Positions 35,482 to 44,595 of a stretch of DNA of 64,000 bases are shown one piece after another. A program made the translations under genes and the position numbers. Source of the DNA: CAKZNE01 sp963976435 (lineage in GTDB: Bacteria > Bacteroidota > Bacteroidia > Flavobacteriales > Schleiferiaceae). Position 1 is the first letter of the stretch. Each line of letters begins with the position of its first letter. The stretch is from NCBI GenBank assembly GCA_963976435.1, contig CAXBKQ010000019.1:1-64000 (forward strand). Direction: 5' to 3'. The notes under the pieces are model-generated. The model searched no databases. It saw only the letters and a list, made by a program, of their open reading frames with translations, and was not told where the DNA came from.

Positions 35482-35493
35482 AGAATATCAAAA

Positions 35494-36597
35494 ATGAAAA
35501 TTGGTTACGAGGCCAAAAGAGTATTCCACAATTCTAGTGGATTAGGAAATTATAGCAGAAACCTTATTCGGGCTATGGCCGAAAAATATTCTTCCAATGA
35601 GTATTTTTTATATAATCCTAGCCCAGGGAAAATTCCCTTTGGCCAAGATTTTTCAAATATTCATGAAGTTCTTTCGGGTTATTCAAATCCTTTGATGTCT
35701 AATTTATGGCGACAAGCATTAATCCCAAAACGGGCTTTTAGAGATCATATTGATGTTTTTCATGGTTTAAGTCATGAGCTTCCCGTTGGCCTTCACAAAA
35801 AGGAAATTCCAAGTGTTGTAACCATCCATGATCTTATATTTATTCACAAACCTGAGCTTTACAAACCTATAGACCGTAAAATTTATACCCTTAAGGTCAA
35901 TGCTGCTTGTGAACAAGCCAATCAAATTGTTGCTGCAAGCCAACAAACCAAAAAACACCTTGAAAAGTATTTAGAAATTCCCGGCGATCAAATAAAAGTA
36001 GTTTACCAATCCTGCGACCCTGTATTTTGGGAAAAATATTCGGAGGAACAAATTTCTAAAACCACCGAAAAACACAAATTGCCTCAAGATTTTGTACTTT
36101 TCGTAGGAACCTTAGAAGAAAGGAAAAATGTGGATAAACTATTGGAAGCCTGCCAAAAATTAAAACTTCCTCTAGTATTAATAGGAAGAGCAACAGACTT
36201 TTGGAAAAAGGCGAAGGCAAATGCTAAAAGGCCAGAATTGGTTTTTTGTCCAAATGTCCCTAGCAATGAAGAGCTTGCCCATATTTACAATGCCGCAAAA
36301 TTATTCGTTTACCCCTCTTATTTTGAGGGATTTGGAATTCCAGTATTAGAAGCTCAAGCCTGTGGCACTCCGGTTATTACATCTGATAAAAGCTCCTTGC
36401 CGGAAGTTGCTGGTCCGGATAGTATTTTGGTGGATCCCCAAAGCGAATCTGAAATTTTAAACGCGATTCGGATGGTTTGGGAATCTGAAGGTTTACAAAA
36501 GAAGATGAAGGAAAACAGTATTAAATTTGCTGAAGAAAATTTTAAAGACGAAGTACTTTCCACCCAATGGCAAAATATTTATTCTAGCTTACTATGA
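35494..36597 (+). CDS. family 4 glycosyltransferase
   Basis: A 367-residue GT-B fold enzyme. N-terminal domain with NSSGLGNYSRNLIRA (13-27); C-terminal nucleotide-sugar domain with FVGTLEERKNVDKLLEA, VYPSYFEGFGIPVLEAQACG (typical E-x7-E region) and SSLPEVAG. No signal peptide; works at the cytoplasmic membrane face on a lipid-linked glycan. Donor sugar unknown; mannosyl and glucosyl transferases share this pattern. Overlaps the GT2 gene by 4 nt, so the two probably act one after another on LPS or an exopolysaccharide. Confidence 0.9.
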   Translation: MKIGYEAKRVFHNSSGLGNYSRNLIRAMAEKYSSNEYFLYNPSPGKIPFGQDFSNIHEVLSGYSNPLMSNLWRQALIPKRAFRDHIDVFHGLSHELPVGLHKKEIPSVVTIHDLIFIHKPELYKPIDRKIYTLKVNAACEQANQIVAASQQTKKHLEKYLEIPGDQIKVVYQSCDPVFWEKYSEEQISKTTEKHKLPQDFVLFVGTLEERKNVDKLLEACQKLKLPLVLIGRATDFWKKAKANAKRPELVFCPNVPSNEELAHIYNAAKLFVYPSYFEGFGIPVLEAQACGTPVITSDKSSLPEVAGPDSILVDPQSESEILNAIRMVWESEGLQKKMKENSIKFAEENFKDEVLSTQWQNIYSSLL

Positions 36598-37361
36598 GAG
36601 CAAAACTCACGGCATTAGTCCCAACAGGAAATGAAGAACACAATATTGATGCAGTTATTAAATCTGTAAACTTTGCCGATGAAGTATTGATTGTTGATTC
36701 CTATTCCACTGATAATACGGTAAAAATTGCCCAAAACCATGATGTAAACCTTATTCAAAGGGAATATGGTAATTCTGCCTCTCAAAAAAATTGGGCCATC
36801 CCACAGGCCAAGCATGAATGGATACTTTTGGTAGATGCCGATGAAAGAGTAAGCCTGGAATTGAAGAATGAAATTCTCAATATCCTCGAAAATAATGGTG
36901 ATGTTGATGCCTATTGGATTTATAGACAAAACTATTTTATGGGAAGGAAGCTAAATTATAGTGGCTGGCAAGGAGATAAGGTTATCCGCCTCTTCAGAAA
37001 GGATCATTGCAAATATGAAGATAAACATGTGCATGCCGAAATCATCGTAAATGGTAAGCTTGGATATTTAAAAAACAAGCTAGAACACTATACCTATAAA
37101 GACCTTGGTCATCTTTTGTATAAAGCAGATAGATATACTACTTGGGGAGCCTATGACAGGGTAGAAAAAACAAAAAGGGTAACTGCCTTTCACCTTTTAC
37201 TAAAACCATTATTCACCTTTGTAAAAAAATATTTTTTTCAATTGGGAATCCTCGATGGTAAGGTAGGTTTCATTCTTGCAGCACATTCTGGATACTATAT
37301 CTTCTTAAGATCTTTAAAAATTTGGAGAATAAAAGAAGGAGAGGAAATTCCTAAAAAATAA
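36594..37361 (+). CDS. family 2 glycosyltransferase (LPS-core type)
   Basis: A 255-residue GT-A enzyme. TALVPTGNEEHNIDAVIKS (4-22) opens the nucleotide fold, VDSYSTDNTVKIAQ follows, and LVDADERVS (~82-90) is the DxD metal site. The C-terminal region (YEDKHVHAEI, KLEHYTYKDL) resembles the WaaE/KdtX group that adds glucose or a similar sugar to the inner LPS core. Start ATGA overlaps the previous stop. Confidence 0.9.
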   Translation: MRAKLTALVPTGNEEHNIDAVIKSVNFADEVLIVDSYSTDNTVKIAQNHDVNLIQREYGNSASQKNWAIPQAKHEWILLVDADERVSLELKNEILNILENNGDVDAYWIYRQNYFMGRKLNYSGWQGDKVIRLFRKDHCKYEDKHVHAEIIVNGKLGYLKNKLEHYTYKDLGHLLYKADRYTTWGAYDRVEKTKRVTAFHLLLKPLFTFVKKYFFQLGILDGKVGFILAAHSGYYIFLRSLKIWRIKEGEEIPKK

Positions 37362-37492
37362 GTCCCAAATAGAAATTTCAATTTATTACATCCCTTGCCT
37401 TAAATTATTTCAATATGTTGAAGCTTAAACTTTTGTTAATTGTATTCTGAAGGGAAACATGTTCTTTCTCCCTGCGTTTTGGCCTAAAAAAA

Positions 37493-37873
37493 ATGTCCAA
37501 ACTAGTTTTTAAGCCCAAGTATTTTATCCTTAGCATTATCCTTTTTATTGCTGAGCTCAGCATCGAACTTTTTGCGCATGATGATTTCATTAGGCCTTAT
37601 TTTGGGGATTATTTGATAGTAATTCTTCTCTATTGTTTGATCCGTACTTTCTGTAGAGTGAAAACCATAACTGCCTGTATAATTGTTTTAATATTCTCTT
37701 TCGCTATAGAATTTTTCCAATATTTTCAACTCTTATCTATTTTTGATCTTCAAGATTCTTACTGGGCAAAACTTATTTTAGGATCCTCCTTTAGCCAATG
37801 GGATCTCCTTGCCTACTTACTAGGTATTATCAGTGTTTATATTCTGGAAAATAAATTTTTCGATAAAAAATAA
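37493..37873 (+). CDS. DUF2809 membrane protein
   Basis: A 126-residue protein with four predicted helices. The sequence around FGDYLIVILLYCLIRTF (~37-53), AIEFFQYFQLL (~71-81) and SQWDLLAYLLGI (~101-112) is typical of DUF2809. Members are common in Bacteroidota and Firmicutes, and no function is established. It stands alone, 131 nt after the glycosyltransferase pair. Confidence 0.8.
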   Translation: MSKLVFKPKYFILSIILFIAELSIELFAHDDFIRPYFGDYLIVILLYCLIRTFCRVKTITACIIVLIFSFAIEFFQYFQLLSIFDLQDSYWAKLILGSSFSQWDLLAYLLGIISVYILENKFFDKK

Positions 37874-37959
37874 TGCTTTAAAAAATTAAAGTTTCGTTTA
37901 CTAATCATACTTCCTTAACAAATTGTAATGTTTAATTTTACAATCGGAAAAAGATAAAT

Positions 37960-38628
37960 ATGAGAATTATAAAATACTTCGCAGCCCTTTGCTTTATTTC
38001 TATGCTTGCTTCTTGCCAAAATGATGCAAGTACAAAAATTAATGAGGCCGATAGCAAAAATTCAGAATCCACCAATTCTACAGAGCGGCCAATTGAAAAA
38101 ACCGAGAATAAGAAACAAAAGCCATTTGAAGCTGAAGAAAATGTAGCTTCTCAAAATCCTGCGGAAGGAGAATTAAAAAGGCCAGAAACCCTTTACGAAT
38201 CAATTGACATAGAGCATTACGATTTTGGAAATTCTCCATTTCTCACCGAAAATGCAAAGGAAGATTTAGCAAATACCGCTTATATTAAAATTGACACGGC
38301 TATTTATCCAAATCCATATGATCGTCAGCTCAAGGATAGCATGCTATACTATTATTATGATGATCAATCGGAAATAAGTTTAATGATAAGAGGAAAGGAA
38401 AATAGGATTGTTTATGCCGCAATGGTGTCCAATATATTGCCCTTAAAAAATAATGTAGCTATGGGGATGAATAAGGAAAGCTTTTGGTCTTCATTTCCGA
38501 AAATGGATAAGGTGCATAGAGATTTTAATATCCTTAGGGTAACCAATGAGGATAAAATGATTTGGGTTGGACTTCAATTCCAAGATGATGTGTTGAAAAT
38601 CCTAGAATATAATGGCAGCAACCTATAG
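37960..38628 (+). CDS. hypothetical lipoprotein
   Basis: A 222-residue predicted lipoprotein: the lipobox MLASC puts the acylated Cys at residue 19. A low-complexity, charged Ser/Glu/Lys linker (~24-72) leads to a folded C-terminal domain (~80-220) with an acidic DSMLYYYYDDQSE stretch. No family recognised. Convergent with the next lipoprotein gene across 3 nt. Confidence 0.68.
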   Translation: MRIIKYFAALCFISMLASCQNDASTKINEADSKNSESTNSTERPIEKTENKKQKPFEAEENVASQNPAEGELKRPETLYESIDIEHYDFGNSPFLTENAKEDLANTAYIKIDTAIYPNPYDRQLKDSMLYYYYDDQSEISLMIRGKENRIVYAAMVSNILPLKNNVAMGMNKESFWSSFPKMDKVHRDFNILRVTNEDKMIWVGLQFQDDVLKILEYNGSNL

Positions 38629-38631
38629 AAA

Positions 38632-39156
38632 TTAGAGGAAAGTTGCATCAAATAAATTGCCTTGGGCACTACCATTACTGATATCTGAGCAACTTGAGGA
38701 AGGAAGGGAAAATGCTTTTTCCCAGGTTTTAGTCTCCCCGGATTTTATACTTGCATTTTGGAAAAAATACTGGGTAAAAGATCCTATTCCCTGAACATTA
38801 AATTGAACTGAAAAATTTAAATTAATAATATCTTCCGCTACTAAGCTCTTTATTTCCAAGGCTGTAAAACATCCATTTTGGCCACAACTCCCATCATTAT
38901 AAGCTTCACTAGTTTGATGCGCCTCTACCACTGCAATTTGATCTTGATAATGTACAGATTGAGGCCTATTATCAATCAATGCAAAAATTAAAGCTCCTTT
39001 ATCAATATTATCTTTTTTACAATAAATACAGCTACCATCATCAACAGTTGCTGTTACTTGATAATTTATGGCAGACTCATCCTTACAGCCATTTTCGCTA
39101 CATGATGAAAGAAGCAAGAGAAGCGAAAAACCTAGAATTTTAACTGTCCAGCTCAT
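38632..39156 (-). CDS. Cys-rich lipoprotein with DDGSC motif
   Basis: A 174-residue predicted lipoprotein (LLLLSSC, Cys ~19). Directly after the lipobox come GCKDESAINYQV and DDGSCIYC, a short Cys-bearing motif common in flavobacterial surface and secreted proteins. A beta-rich domain follows, with a possible disulfide between the Cys pair in CGQNGC. It is downstream of the beta-barrel gene (10 nt gap) and the di-haem peroxidase, in a three-gene minus-strand set. Confidence 0.7.
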   Translation of the reverse strand: MSWTVKILGFSLLLLLSSCSENGCKDESAINYQVTATVDDGSCIYCKKDNIDKGALIFALIDNRPQSVHYQDQIAVVEAHQTSEAYNDGSCGQNGCFTALEIKSLVAEDIINLNFSVQFNVQGIGSFTQYFFQNASIKSGETKTWEKAFSLPSSSCSDISNGSAQGNLFDATFL

Positions 39157-39166
39157 AATTAAGTTT

Positions 39167-39856
39167 TTAAAACCGAAGAATTAGAAATAGGGCAATGGGT
39201 AGGTCTATCTGGAAATCCTTTCCTGTATTACTTACATTTTCAGTATTTGTGGTGGTGGTAATATTTCCAAGCCCATCCCCTTGGTAACTTTTGGTAAGAA
39301 CATTGGTTTTGTTATTTATAAACCTGAAATAATAGTTGGATTCTGTACCAATGCTAAGGCTAGAGGTGATTGACCAACTGAATTTTATTCTTGGCCCAAA
39401 GCCATAGCTACTGTTGGAAGTAGTGCTGGTGGTAATAGTTGAATCCAAGACCCCAAAGTTAAAAGCCTGAATATTAAAGGTTTTTATATTTTGAGTTCCA
39501 TAAACTATATCCCCTCCAAGGGCCAGTTCCAATCCCTTTCCAAGGTCGACAATTCTAAACCAGCCTAAACGGGTATTAATAGTATTATTTATTGCCTCCA
39601 AACCATTTTCATCCTTTTCAGAATTGAAAGAATATCCAATTCCAAAACTATATTCAACAGAATTTTCATTATCTCTTAATGAATACCTTAATAAAAACGG
39701 ATTATCCACCGTTTGCGCATTTCCAAAACTCAAAATTTGATTAAAAAGTGGATTCGCCTGAACACCAATTAAATGAGAATATCGCTCATCCATTTGGGCA
39801 TTTGCAAAGGGTGCTACTAGGATAAATAATCCCAATAAGACAATTTTTTTTAGCAT
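39167..39856 (-). CDS. outer-membrane beta-barrel protein
   Basis: A 229-residue protein with a signal peptide (~1-20, ending ANAQ), alternating hydrophobic strands throughout and a C-terminal FLILRF ending in Phe, all typical of small outer-membrane barrels. No specific family recognised. Lies 14 nt after the di-haem peroxidase gene and 10 nt before the Cys-rich lipoprotein gene, so all three envelope proteins are likely made together. Confidence 0.72.
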   Translation of the reverse strand: MLKKIVLLGLFILVAPFANAQMDERYSHLIGVQANPLFNQILSFGNAQTVDNPFLLRYSLRDNENSVEYSFGIGYSFNSEKDENGLEAINNTINTRLGWFRIVDLGKGLELALGGDIVYGTQNIKTFNIQAFNFGVLDSTITTSTTSNSSYGFGPRIKFSWSITSSLSIGTESNYYFRFINNKTNVLTKSYQGDGLGNITTTTNTENVSNTGKDFQIDLPIALFLILRF

Positions 39857-39870
39857 TTAAAGAAACTTAG

Positions 39871-40995
39871 TTAGTTTTTGATGAAAGGGTCTGAAAACTT
39901 TGGATCTCTGATTAGTTGTGGATCTGTCATCGTTTTTAAGAAGGCAATAATTTTTTGCTTTTCATCTGCACTAATGTGCATTACCATTGGTTGTCCATTT
40001 TCGTCCTTCAATCTATCATCTAAATTCGGATGATTTTTTATTCCATCATTGTAATGATCAATAACTTCTTCCAAAGTGGCAAATCTTCCATCATGCATAT
40101 AGGGCGCCGTTAGTTCAATATTTCTAAGATTTGGAATTTTAAATTTGCCATTGTCCTCAGAATCACCTGTAATTGAACCTCTACCATTATCAGGATAATT
40201 AGCATCTAATCCAATATTCACCAATTCGCTTGTGGTACTAGAGCTATTCCCTGGAAATTTAATAGTAATAGGTTGGGGAGTATCATAGCCTTTGGCTGAG
40301 AAAACATTATGGCAGCTTCCGCAATTGTATTTATCAAAAAACAAATTCATCCCCTCTTTTTCATTTTCACTCAATAAATTAAGCTGAGGAAAGGAAACAA
40401 AACTATTGAAAGACCTATCAAATTTAGAACCTTGGGAAACTATGGAGGATGTAAAACCACTTAAGGCTTGGGAAATCTTTTCAAATGTAATTTCTTCTTC
40501 ACCAAAAGCTCTTAAGAATAGTTCCTGATAGTATTTTTTCTCCTTAACCTTTTTGGTGAGTTCGCTTGTATTGGCCATCCCCATTTCTACATGATTAAAA
40601 ATGGGCTGCATAACCATATTTTGTAATAACCTTTCCCTTCCATCCCAAAATAAGGCCTGATCAAATTCGGTTAAATTTTGAATGGGTGGTGTATTTCTAG
40701 AAGTTTCTAATTTTTCAAATCCCTTGCTAAACTGACCATTGTCGGCAAATGCTTTGGACTGCAAATGACAAGATCCACAACTTACACCATTGTTCAGGGA
40801 TAGGGATTTATCATAAAACAATACTCTACCAAGATGCCCCATTTCGGCACTAACACTCTGGTATTGGTATTTTGCATCTAAATCAAGGGTTCGTGAATTA
40901 ACATGGCTTGCATCTGGTTCTTTTGAACAAGAACTAATAATAAAAAGAGAGCTACTGATAATGGAAAAAACCAGCAGTAGAGATTTAGTTTTCAT
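39871..40995 (-). CDS. di-haem cytochrome c peroxidase (MauG/CcpA family) lipoprotein
   Basis: A 374-residue exported protein with a lipobox (FIISSC, Cys23) and two haem c sites, CGSCH at 73-77 and CGSCH at 225-229, in the spacing of bacterial di-haem peroxidases. HDGRFATLEEVIDHYNDG near the C-terminus is also characteristic. Either reduces hydrogen peroxide in the periplasm or, like MauG, oxidises a protein partner; the co-located Cys-rich lipoprotein is a possible partner. First gene of the three-gene set, divergent from the YafY-type regulator by 172 nt. Confidence 0.9.
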   Translation of the reverse strand: MKTKSLLLVFSIISSSLFIISSCSKEPDASHVNSRTLDLDAKYQYQSVSAEMGHLGRVLFYDKSLSLNNGVSCGSCHLQSKAFADNGQFSKGFEKLETSRNTPPIQNLTEFDQALFWDGRERLLQNMVMQPIFNHVEMGMANTSELTKKVKEKKYYQELFLRAFGEEEITFEKISQALSGFTSSIVSQGSKFDRSFNSFVSFPQLNLLSENEKEGMNLFFDKYNCGSCHNVFSAKGYDTPQPITIKFPGNSSSTTSELVNIGLDANYPDNGRGSITGDSEDNGKFKIPNLRNIELTAPYMHDGRFATLEEVIDHYNDGIKNHPNLDDRLKDENGQPMVMHISADEKQKIIAFLKTMTDPQLIRDPKFSDPFIKN

Positions 40996-41167
40996 AATAT
41001 TTTCAGTTTAAGGAATTAAAAATACGGTTTAACAATCATGTTTCCAAGAACCTTGGCTAATTCTAACGATGGCCTTTTTATAAAATTGGTTGCGTCATTA
41101 AAAAAAAATAAAAGTCTAATTTTGAAGTCTTGAAAGCAATTTCATTATTCAAAGGCTTTCTTTTTCC

Positions 41168-42124
41168 ATGAATAAATTTGATCGTGTAATTAGTCTATTA
41201 GTGGTTTTACAATCCAAAAAGATTGTAAGAGCACAAGACCTTGCCGAACGATTTCAGGTGAGCCTTCGCACAATTTACAGAGATATCAGAAGCCTTGAAA
41301 CTGCAGGTATACCCATAATTTCAGAGGCCGGAGTGGGATACTCCATTATGCCTGGATATCATTTACCACCGGTAATGTTTTCTCAGCAAGAAGCAAGTGC
41401 AATGATTACTGCAGAAAAACTTCTAGAAAAAATGGTGGATAGCAAAACTGCGGATTCTTATAAATCTGCAATGATTAAGGTGAAATCGGTTTTGAGGACT
41501 GAGGAGAAAGAAGCGGCAAATAATTTATCCGATTATATTGAAGTTTTTAGACCCCCATGGGCACCTATTAAAGAAGAAATTCAAGGCTTGCAAAAAATAT
41601 TTCAATCTGTATTATCCAAAAAGGTTTTAAAAATCACCTATAAGGCCGGATATACAAATGAAATTTCCGAAAGGGAAATTGAGGCTATAGGTGTGTTTTT
41701 CTCTAATGATAAATGGTATTTAATTGCCTTTTGCAGACTGAGAAATGCTTACAGGAGCTTTCGTTTGGATAGAATTCAAAAATTAGAAATTGGAAATCAG
41801 CATTTCCAAGATAAGCACCCTATCTTAAAAGAATATCTGAATTCCTTGGCCATCGAAAAGGATTTGAAAAAATCTATCGTACGCTTTCGCAAAGAAAGCA
41901 GTAGATACGTAGAGTCTCAAAAATTTATGCTTGGCTATACCCATGAAGTGGAAATCGGAGATTGGATTGAAATGACCTTCCTTAATCATTCCCATAAAAA
42001 TATGGCCAGGTGGTTAATGATGTTTACCAATAAAATTAAAATTATAGAACCTCAGGAGCTACAGGATGAAATGAAATTACTATCCCAAGAAATTTATTTG
42101 CACTTTTTAGAGAAATCTAAATAA
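41168..42124 (+). CDS. YafY-type transcriptional regulator (HTH + WYL)
   Basis: A 318-residue regulator. An N-terminal winged HTH (FDRVISLLVVLQSKKIVRAQ, then LAERFQVSLRTIYRDIRSLE, ~22-41) is followed by a WYL domain (~140-225) holding KWYLIAFCRLRNAYRSFRLDRI, and a C-terminal WCX-like extension. WYL domains sense nucleic acids or small ligands. It is divergent from the di-haem peroxidase operon and 63 nt ahead of a GyrI-like ligand-binding protein, either of which may be its target. Confidence 0.9.
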   Translation: MNKFDRVISLLVVLQSKKIVRAQDLAERFQVSLRTIYRDIRSLETAGIPIISEAGVGYSIMPGYHLPPVMFSQQEASAMITAEKLLEKMVDSKTADSYKSAMIKVKSVLRTEEKEAANNLSDYIEVFRPPWAPIKEEIQGLQKIFQSVLSKKVLKITYKAGYTNEISEREIEAIGVFFSNDKWYLIAFCRLRNAYRSFRLDRIQKLEIGNQHFQDKHPILKEYLNSLAIEKDLKKSIVRFRKESSRYVESQKFMLGYTHEVEIGDWIEMTFLNHSHKNMARWLMMFTNKIKIIEPQELQDEMKLLSQEIYLHFLEKSK

Positions 42125-42187
42125 CTACTGACAAAAGGTTGTCATAAACCCATCATAATCTTGCCAAGTAATCAAAAAAATAGCAAG

Positions 42188-42640
42188 ATGAATTCAATTA
42201 ACATGGAAGCCTTCAATATTGTAGGCATCAGCACCAAAACCTCTAACCAAAATTATCAGGCCGCCACAGATATCCAAAATTTATGGGATGAGTTTCAAAA
42301 CAAGAAAATTGCAGAAAGCACTCCTAATAAGGTGGATGAAAATATTTACGCCATTTACACAGACTATGAAGGAGATCACAACCAACCATATACTATTTTA
42401 ATTGGCAGTAAAGTGGAAAGCTTAAATGATATCCCCAAAAACCTCATCGGGCGAAAATTTAAAAAGGCAAACTATTTAAAATTTAGTCCGGAAGGAAAAC
42501 TACCCGAAGCGGTAATTGAACAATGGGTAAAAATCTGGAATTCAGATATTAAAAGAGCATATACTGCTGATTTAGAAATCTACAAGAAAAACTCCAAAGA
42601 TCCTGAAAATCCACTAGTAGATATTTTAATAGCCATTTGA
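42188..42640 (+). CDS. GyrI-like / effector-binding domain protein
   Basis: A 150-residue SOUL/GyrI-fold protein: MEAFNIVGISTKTSN, NIYAIYTDYEGDHNQPYTILIG and a C-terminal DLEIYKK segment match the AraC effector-binding (GyrI-like) domain without a DNA-binding part. These bind hydrophobic or cationic small molecules, or act as stress proteins. Start chosen at ATG 42188; a TTG at 42161 would add nine residues. It follows the YafY-type regulator and ends before a strong terminator. Confidence 0.82.
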   Translation: MNSINMEAFNIVGISTKTSNQNYQAATDIQNLWDEFQNKKIAESTPNKVDENIYAIYTDYEGDHNQPYTILIGSKVESLNDIPKNLIGRKFKKANYLKFSPEGKLPEAVIEQWVKIWNSDIKRAYTADLEIYKKNSKDPENPLVDILIAI

Positions 42641-42664
42641 TAAATTCTCAGCAACAAACCCTAA

Positions 42665-42696
42665 AAATCCCTTTCCTTGTAAAGGGATTTTTTTTT
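42665..42696 (+). terminator. rho-independent terminator after the GyrI-like gene
   Basis: AAATCCCTTT (42665-42674) and AAAGGGATTT (42681-42690) form a perfect 10 bp stem with a 6 nt loop, followed by six further T. It lies 25 nt after the stop of the GyrI-like gene. Confidence 0.8.
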
Positions 42697-42771
42697 GATA
42701 TTATCGTTTCAGGCAAAGGGAAAACACAAATTTCAATTTCAAAAAACCGCCTATTGCTAGCTTAATTATAG

Positions 42772-42779
42772 TAATTTTG
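42772..42779 (+). promoter_or_regulatory. putative -7 element upstream of a small membrane protein
   Basis: TAATTTTG matches TAnnTTTG and lies 19 nt before the ATG at 42799. A TTG at 42754-42756 is 15 nt upstream of it, slightly short of the usual 17-23 nt. Lies after the terminator at 42665-42696, consistent with a new transcription unit. Confidence 0.5.
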
Positions 42780-42798
42780 CCAGCAGAAATTAAAATTA

Positions 42799-43161
42799 AT
42801 GTTTGGACAGTTTATTTTTGTTTTTGGAGTGGTAATGATCCTTTTGGCCATTCTTGCCATATTCCTTTTTAAAGCCAGTCTTCAACTGCAATATCTGAGA
42901 ATTAAAAATAAAAAGAATAAGGGCTCAAAAAGCGATTTACTTCAGTTTGATTTTTCTGATAAAAAAGAAAGAAAGGAAAGATGGGATGCTTTTTTGCTTT
43001 TCCCATTAATGTATACGGTAGTATTTGAAGAGAATGAAAAACAGGAGTTGATTGAAATCAAAAAAAGAATAAAGAAACTTCATATTCTCATTTATAGCCT
43101 TCTCATTATTGTAATTGTTTTGGCCGTGTATTCCGAAAAGGTTTTCCCTCCCTCTGTATAA
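42799..43161 (+). CDS. small hypothetical membrane protein
   Basis: A 120-residue protein with an N-terminal helix (~3-25), a Lys-rich cytosolic middle (~33-85) and a C-terminal helix (HILIYSLLIIVIVLAV, ~97-112). No family recognised. It leads the cca transcription unit (9 nt gap to cca). Confidence 0.6.
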   Translation: MFGQFIFVFGVVMILLAILAIFLFKASLQLQYLRIKNKKNKGSKSDLLQFDFSDKKERKERWDAFLLFPLMYTVVFEENEKQELIEIKKRIKKLHILIYSLLIIVIVLAVYSEKVFPPSV

Positions 43162-43170
43162 GTTTTTAAT

Positions 43171-44595
43171 TTGAAAGAGATAATTCAACATAAGGTTTTT
43201 AAAACCATTGCCGATGCTGCTCAAGAAATTGGGCTTGAAGCTTTTGTAATCGGTGGATTTGTTAGAGATCATATTCTTAAAAGGAAGGATCCCAAAGACA
43301 TTGATATTGTTGCTACCGGAAAGGGAATTGAACTTGCGAAAAAAGTGGCCGAAAAGCTAGGGAGAACCAAGGTTTCCATTTTTAAAAATTTTGGAACAGC
43401 GCAAGTAATTTACGGAGATTTGGAACTGGAGTTTGTAGGTGCAAGAAAAGAATCCTACAATAGAAATTCTAGAAAACCTATAGTAGAAGATGGCAGTTTG
43501 GAAGATGATCAAAATCGGAGAGATTTTACTATAAATGCCTTGGCTATAAGTCTCAATGAATCCAATTATGGTGAACTTATCGATCCATTTGGAGGAGTGA
43601 AAGATTTAAAAAACTCACTAATAAAAACACCCCTGGATCCCGATATCACTTTTTCTGATGATCCGCTTAGAATGCTGAGAGCCATTCGTTTTGCAAGCCA
43701 ATTAGATTTTAAAATTGATAGTAATAGTTTTAAATCCATACAAAAGAATAAAAATCGGATTGAAATTATTTCCTCGGAAAGAATTGTTGAGGAGCTAAAC
43801 AAAATTATGCTTTCTCCAAAACCATCCATCGGATTAAAATTATTGGAAGATTGCGGATTAATGTCTATAATTCTACCAGAAATTACAGCACTTAAAGGAG
43901 TTGAAGAAGTGGAAGGTCAGGTTCATAAAGACAATTTCTACCATACCTTACAAGTGGTGGATAATATTTCCCAAACTAGCGATAAATTGTATTTGCGCTA
44001 CGCGGCTCTATTCCATGATATTGGTAAACCTGTATCCAAAAAATTTGTGAAAGGCATTGGCTGGACCTTCCATCACCATGAATTTATTGGGGCAAAGATG
44101 ATTCCCAAAATATTCAGGCGATTAAAGTTTCCACTTGGTGATGCTATGAAGTTTACTCGTAAAATAGTTCAGCTAAGTAGCAGGCCCATAGCAGTTTCTG
44201 AAGAAAATGCCACGGATAGTGCAGCGCGAAGATTACTTTTTGAAGCTGGAGATGATATCGAAGATTTAATGTTATTATGTGAGGCAGATATCACCACAAG
44301 AAATGCAAAAAAGAGGGAGAAGTTTCTCAATAATTTTGCAGCCGTAAGGCAAAAATTAAAAGAAGTAGAAGAAAAGGACAAGTTAAGAAATTGGCAGCCC
44401 CCCATCGATGGAGATCTGATCATGAAAACTTTTGACTTAAGTCCAGGAAAGGAAATAGGAATTTTAAAGGAAGCTATAAAAGAAGCTATATTAGATGGTG
44501 AAATTGAAAACACAAAGGATGGTGCTTTTAATTTTATGCTGAAAAAGGCTTCGGAAATTGGCTTAACACCTAAGGAAAAGGAAAAGAATGTATAG
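43171..44595 (+). CDS. cca: CCA tRNA nucleotidyltransferase with HD domain
   Basis: A 474-residue enzyme adding or repairing the 3' CCA of tRNAs. TTG start. The nucleotidyltransferase domain shows FVIGGFVRDHIL (25-36) and the metal-binding KDIDIVA (~42-48). RRDFTINALAI and DPLRMLRAIRFA are further family blocks. A central HD phosphohydrolase region (LYLRYAALFHDIGKP, ~270-284, then HHHEFIGAKM) sets it in the HD-containing class. Overlaps the next gene by 8 nt. Confidence 0.93.
   Translation: MKEIIQHKVFKTIADAAQEIGLEAFVIGGFVRDHILKRKDPKDIDIVATGKGIELAKKVAEKLGRTKVSIFKNFGTAQVIYGDLELEFVGARKESYNRNSRKPIVEDGSLEDDQNRRDFTINALAISLNESNYGELIDPFGGVKDLKNSLIKTPLDPDITFSDDPLRMLRAIRFASQLDFKIDSNSFKSIQKNKNRIEIISSERIVEELNKIMLSPKPSIGLKLLEDCGLMSIILPEITALKGVEEVEGQVHKDNFYHTLQVVDNISQTSDKLYLRYAALFHDIGKPVSKKFVKGIGWTFHHHEFIGAKMIPKIFRRLKFPLGDAMKFTRKIVQLSSRPIAVSEENATDSAARRLLFEAGDDIEDLMLLCEADITTRNAKKREKFLNNFAAVRQKLKEVEEKDKLRNWQPPIDGDLIMKTFDLSPGKEIGILKEAIKEAILDGEIENTKDGAFNFMLKKASEIGLTPKEKEKNV

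Noticed and set aside
38632..39156. MbnP-type copper protein next to the di-haem peroxidase
   Set aside because: The lipoprotein lacks the motifs I would expect of that family; only the association with a MauG-like protein is similar.
41044..41056. CCAAG-aac-CTTGG inverted repeat in the peroxidase/YafY intergenic region
   Set aside because: Five bp arms are too short to claim as an operator without conservation data.
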